This document shows, in pieces, positions 60,781 to 64,000 of a stretch of 64,000 nt of DNA; the first letter of the stretch is position 1; each line of letters begins with the position of its first letter. This DNA is from Bacillota bacterium. GTDB taxonomy: Bacteria > Bacillota > Dethiobacteria > DTU022 > PWGO01. The notes under the pieces are model-generated. The model was not told the DNA's origin and did no database searches. It saw nothing but the letters and a program-made list of their open reading frames with translations. The translations under genes were made by a program, and so were the position numbers. The stretch spans positions 1 to 64,000 of the forward strand of contig JAAYSV010000019.1 in NCBI GenBank assembly GCA_012518215.1, given 5' to 3'.

Positions 60781-61157
60781 TAAAGTTCCCGGGTGGCGAT
60801 CATCGGCGATCAGCAAAGATAATCTTTTTTGGTTTGAGCCCCGAAATAGTCGGCGGGCAACCCGGGTCAGGCAATTCATTGCGCAATTGGTGGACATAAA
60901 TCGATTTATTGAATCATGGTGATGAAACAAATCAGGTGGCTTTCTGCCCCTGATTTATTTTTGTTCCGGGGGGAGGTCGATTTGGTCCCTGCCCCCGGGT
61001 AGGGGACAATCATTCTTGACCGCATCCTGGCAGCACGAGCGGCGAACAATTCAAACCTGTGGATGGGGATGGGCTCTTCCCTTGCTTGTTTTCAAAGCAG
61101 CACCGGTAGGTTATAATAAAGTGATGAAAAAAAGGAAGGGAAGCCCCGGGGCGGGCC
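60781..61157. other. Intergenic stretch between spoVAE and tsaE
   Basis: These 377 bases contain a terminator (60929-60962) and, at the right end, TATAAT (61112-61117) with a weak TTTTCA 17 bp upstream that may serve tsaE. No gene is supported. Confidence 0.6.
60929..60962 (+). terminator. Rho-independent terminator after the spoVA genes
   Basis: AAATCAGG (60929-60936) pairs with CCTGATTT (60949-60956), with an inner GGC/GCC, followed by ATTTTTG. It is about 150 bp after spoVAE. Confidence 0.75.
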
Positions 61158-61670
61158 ATGATGAACAAAAAAGTTATTGTTACCACCTGTAACGAAAACG
61201 AGACTCGCAGGGTGGGGGAAATACTTGGACAGATGATTCAAGTTCCCCTGGTTGTCGTTCTGGACGGCAAGCTGGGGACCGGAAAAACAGTGATGGTCAA
61301 AGGTGCGGCCAGAGGGTTGGGTGTTACAGAGGTTGTACGCAGCCCCACATTTACCATCATGATGGTTTACCGGGGGCGGCTGCCTCTCTTCCATTTTGAT
61401 TTCTACCGCCTTGACGACAGGATGGAACTGGATGCCCTGGATCTGGAAGAATATCTTGAGGGACAGGGGGTTGCCTTCATCGAATGGGGAACCAGGTTTG
61501 CCGAATGCCTGCCTCCGGAGAGAATGGACATCCGGTTGGCTTACAGTGAAGGAGACATGAGCAGTACAGAGAGAGTGATTACTTTTTATCCTCATGGCCG
61601 GGCTGCCACGGCACTCCTGGATAGAATGTCGGAGAAATTGGAATATAATTTTGAGGGTGAAATAAGATGA
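61158..61670 (+). CDS. tsaE: tRNA t6A synthesis ATPase TsaE
   Basis: This 170-residue P-loop protein works with TsaB and TsaD in making threonylcarbamoyl-adenosine at tRNA position 37. Walker A is GKLGTGKTVMVKG. SPTFTIMMVYRGRLPLFHFD and FIEWGTRF complete the family pattern. ATG codons at 61158 and 61161 are both possible. It starts the tsaE-tsaB-rimI-tsaD operon. Confidence 0.95.
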   Translation: MMNKKVIVTTCNENETRRVGEILGQMIQVPLVVVLDGKLGTGKTVMVKGAARGLGVTEVVRSPTFTIMMVYRGRLPLFHFDFYRLDDRMELDALDLEEYLEGQGVAFIEWGTRFAECLPPERMDIRLAYSEGDMSSTERVITFYPHGRAATALLDRMSEKLEYNFEGEIR

Positions 61671-61725
61671 CAGACTGCAAGAGAGGCTTCTGCTGTTCAA
61701 CCTGTATGGAACGGAGGCCGGTGAA

Positions 61726-62451
61726 TTGTTGATTATGGGGTTGGATACCTCCACCCGGGTCTGCAGCGTTGCCCTTCTGAACGATGGCGAACTGGTAGGA
61801 GAATATACACAGAATGTCAAAAAGACGCATTCCCAGAGACTTCTGCCGCTGATCAGCTGTCTTCTTGACGATACCGGAACAGACAGGAAGGATCTGGATG
61901 CGGTGGCGGTGGCCGTCGGTCCCGGTTCCTTCACGGGGCTTCGTATCGGTATAGCCACGGCCAGGGCGCTGGCCCAGGGTTTGGGGTTGCAGGCGGTGGG
62001 TGTCTCCACCCTGAGGGCCCTTGCTGAAAATCTTTCCGGTCATCGAATTCTTGTCTGCCCCATGCTTGATGCACGGCGGGATCAGGTCTATGCGGCGCTC
62101 TATCGTCCCTACGATGCTCCGGCAGCTGCTGGCAACACTGATTTTGAAACATTGCTGGCCCCGACAGCCCTGTCGATACATGAGCTGGTGGCCAGGTTAC
62201 GGTTATCCGGGGGCCGGGTCTGTTTCCCCGGGGATGGGCAGGCCAGATATCTTGACCTGTTGCATGAGGAAATCGGGAATCGTTACACAGCCATACCCTC
62301 TGCGTTGGCACTGAATAGAGCTTCATCGGTAGCAACGTGTGCGGCACGGAAACTGGGGGCCTCTCCGGGGCAGTATTCATTTCTTGATCTGCGGCCGGAA
62401 TACTTGCGGGTGCCGGAGGCTGAACGCAGAAGGCGGGAAAAAGATACATAG
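61726..62451 (+). CDS. tsaB: tRNA t6A synthesis protein TsaB
   Basis: This 241-residue ASKHA-fold protein is the inactive partner that dimerises with TsaD. The start is MLIMGLDTSTRVCSVALLND, with VAVGPGSFTGLRIGIATARA in the middle. TTG 61726 or 61729 follows GGAGG. It is typical in length. Confidence 0.94.
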   Translation: MLIMGLDTSTRVCSVALLNDGELVGEYTQNVKKTHSQRLLPLISCLLDDTGTDRKDLDAVAVAVGPGSFTGLRIGIATARALAQGLGLQAVGVSTLRALAENLSGHRILVCPMLDARRDQVYAALYRPYDAPAAAGNTDFETLLAPTALSIHELVARLRLSGGRVCFPGDGQARYLDLLHEEIGNRYTAIPSALALNRASSVATCAARKLGASPGQYSFLDLRPEYLRVPEAERRRREKDT

Positions 62452-62465
62452 GAAAGGTTGGCATC

Positions 62466-62948
62466 ATGGGCCGTTTTGAATTTGATATTCATGATGTCCA
62501 GATCCGACCCATGGAAGTATCGGACCTGGACACGGTCATGCATATTGAAGAATCGGTCTTTGTGTTCCCCTGGCAGAGAAGGGGATTCGAGGCTGAAATC
62601 CTCCGCAATGAGTTTGCACGTTATTTTGTTGCTTCCATTCATGGGCGGTTGATAGGTTATGCCGGTATCTGGATCGTTCTGGACCAGGCTCATCTTACCA
62701 CCCTGGCCGTGGACAGGACCTGCCAGTGCAGGGGGGTGGGCACACTTCTCATGAAACACCTGCTCTCCAGGGCAGCATTCGAGGGAACTGTACGCATGTC
62801 CCTGGAAGTCAGGCCGAGCAACAGGAGTGCTCGCATGCTTTACCGGAGGTTCGGGTTTGTGGCCCTCGGGCGGCGCAAACATTATTACCGCGATGAGGAT
62901 GCCATCGTCATGGTCAATGAACATGTGGGCGATAGGGCCCGGTTATGA
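62466..62948 (+). CDS. rimI: Ribosomal protein S18-alanine N-acetyltransferase RimI
   Basis: This 160-residue GNAT enzyme has the acetyl-CoA-binding motif QCRGVGTLLMKHLLSRA and LEVRPSNRSARMLYRRFGF. The usual substrate is the S18 N-terminus. It is normally found between tsaB and tsaD, as here. Confidence 0.92.
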   Translation: MGRFEFDIHDVQIRPMEVSDLDTVMHIEESVFVFPWQRRGFEAEILRNEFARYFVASIHGRLIGYAGIWIVLDQAHLTTLAVDRTCQCRGVGTLLMKHLLSRAAFEGTVRMSLEVRPSNRSARMLYRRFGFVALGRRKHYYRDEDAIVMVNEHVGDRARL

Positions 62949-62973
62949 TTTTTCGCGGGGAATTACAGGTGAA

Positions 62974-64000
62974 ATGGAGAAACAGGATTTGCTTGCAACG
63001 GATAGATTGATTCTGGGGATAGAAACATCATGCGATGAGACGGCAGTGGCCGTGGTTGCAAACGGAAATAGGATCCTGAGCAACCTTGTTTTTTCGCAGG
63101 TGGAGCGGCATGCCATCTTCGGGGGTGTCGTTCCCGAGATAGCTTCAAGGCTTCATCTGGACACGATCAATACCCTGATCGATGCGGCTCTTGATGAAGC
63201 GGGGGTGGGCTTTGATGATCTTGATGCTCTGGCCGTCTCTTACGGACCGGGATTGGTGGGGGCATTGCTGGTGGGAATTGCTACCGCCAAGACGCTTTCC
63301 TATGCCCTCGATATCCCGCTCATCGCCGTCAATCATCTCGAGGGGCATATCTATGCCAATTTTCTAATTCATGATGAAGGGGGACATGGGGAAGATTCCG
63401 GAATACGATTTCCCCTGCTGGGGCTGGTGGCTTCCGGGGGTCATACCGATCTGGTGTGGGTGCCGCGGGTGAGGGAGGCCGTGATCCTGGGACAGACCAG
63501 GGATGATGCCGCCGGCGAGGCTTTCGATAAAGTGGCGCGGGCGCTGGATCTGGGTTATCCCGGCGGCCCCATTATTGACTGTCTTGCCCGGCAGGGCAAT
63601 CCTTCTGCTATCCCTTTTCCCCGCGCCTATCTCGACGAGGACAGCCGCTATGATTTCAGTTTCAGCGGCCTGAAATCCGCCGTTCTGAACTACCTTCACC
63701 AGCAGAAAAAGGGAGGGGAGATGTTCGATGTGCCCGATCTGGCGGCCAGTTTCCAGGCTGCGGTGGTGGAGGTGCTGGTGGAAAAAACAGTCGCTGCCGC
63801 GGTGGAAAGAAAGCCGGCTTCCCTGCTTCTGTCCGGGGGGGTGGCTGCCAACTCTTCTTTGCGACGGCAGATGCGGGAGCGGCTTGTGGAGCTGGCCCCT
63901 GACGTGAAATTTTACTGTCCGCCGCCATCGCTGTGTACCGACAATGCCGCCATGATTGCCGCCGCCGCTTTTCCCTATCTGCAAAGCCGTGAATTTGCCT
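62974..64000 (+). CDS. tsaD: tRNA threonylcarbamoyltransferase TsaD (cut by the window end)
   Basis: The frame stays open to the right edge and gives about 342 residues, close to full length. It starts MEKQDLLATDRLILGIETSC and has the metal-binding histidines in VNHLEGHIYANF, then SGGHTDLV and LLLSGGVAANSSLR. TsaD transfers the threonylcarbamoyl group to tRNA A37. The start is ATG 62974 with AGGTGA upstream. The C-terminus and stop lie outside the window. Confidence 0.95.
   Translation, partial: MEKQDLLATDRLILGIETSCDETAVAVVANGNRILSNLVFSQVERHAIFGGVVPEIASRLHLDTINTLIDAALDEAGVGFDDLDALAVSYGPGLVGALLVGIATAKTLSYALDIPLIAVNHLEGHIYANFLIHDEGGHGEDSGIRFPLLGLVASGGHTDLVWVPRVREAVILGQTRDDAAGEAFDKVARALDLGYPGGPIIDCLARQGNPSAIPFPRAYLDEDSRYDFSFSGLKSAVLNYLHQQKKGGEMFDVPDLAASFQAAVVEVLVEKTVAAAVERKPASLLLSGGVAANSSLRRQMRERLVELAPDVKFYCPPPSLCTDNAAMIAAAAFPYLQSREFA

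Overview
The window looks like a chromosomal segment of a spore-forming, anaerobic Firmicute of the Clostridia type. The evidence is a dense set of sporulation genes (spo0A, spoIVB, spoIIM, the spoIIA operon with sigF, spoVAC/AD/AE) in the usual clostridial order, strong purine-rich ribosome binding sites, frequent TTG/GTG starts, and an apparent OLE RNA with its partner gene oapA, a class known mostly from extremophilic or anaerobic Firmicutes. No rRNA, tRNA or intact insertion sequence was recognised.

Layout. (1) 1-4.9 kb: the 3' end of an unidentified gene, then minus-strand genes for an ABC exporter with a small PLDc_N-type membrane protein, a short ribbon-helix-helix protein paired with an SPFH/band-7 protein, and a carbon-nitrogen hydrolase. 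(2) 5.0-24.6 kb: one large CRISPR-Cas locus, all on the minus strand. Read 5' to 3' it is cas4-cas1-cas2, a CARF/Csx14-like protein fused to a LuxR-type HTH, a Csx15-like protein, cmr1-cmr2(cas10)-cmr3-cmr4-cmr5-cmr6 (type III-B), cas6, a small HEPN protein, then cas8b-cas7-cas5-cas3 (type I-B). One array of 20 identical 30-bp repeats and 19 spacers lies upstream. The 3' end of the repeat, read on the minus strand, is the ATTGAAAC handle, so the array is probably transcribed toward the cas genes with its leader near 24.2-24.4 kb. (3) 24.6-29.3 kb: a divergent FolD, a radical SAM protein, a YfcE-type phosphodiesterase, a hypothetical protein and a lipoprotein. (4) 29.4-43.2 kb: xseA-xseB-ispA, the OLE RNA with its own promoter, oapA, dxs, tlyA, a membrane protein, nadK, recN, an acyl-CoA dehydrogenase, and the convergent spo0A and spoIVB. 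(5) 43.4-53.7 kb: steA, steB, two glycosyltransferase-type genes, a DUF3866 gene, nudF, spoIIM, xerD, deoB and a pyrimidine nucleoside phosphorylase, closed by a terminator. (6) 53.7-60.9 kb: a sporulation-type D,D-carboxypeptidase, a divergent secreted RCC1-propeller protein with a dockerin, spoIIAA-spoIIAB-sigF, a dodecin and spoVAC-AD-AE, closed by a terminator. (7) 61.1-64.0 kb: tsaE-tsaB-rimI-tsaD (tRNA t6A synthesis), with tsaD running off the end.

How the parts work together. The two CRISPR effector complexes appear to share one Cas6, one adaptation module and one array. Cas10 keeps the GGDD cyclase motif but has no N-terminal HD nuclease, and no full-length CARF nuclease is present. 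The visible candidates for a second-messenger output are therefore the CARF-HTH protein and the 112-residue HEPN protein. The isoprenoid genes ispA and dxs flank the OLE RNA and oapA, the arrangement known for this RNA class. The sporulation genes carry recognisable promoters: sigma-H plus 0A boxes before spo0A and spoIIA, and a sigma-E promoter before spoIIM.

All calls come from reading the sequence and recalled family knowledge; no database search was run.
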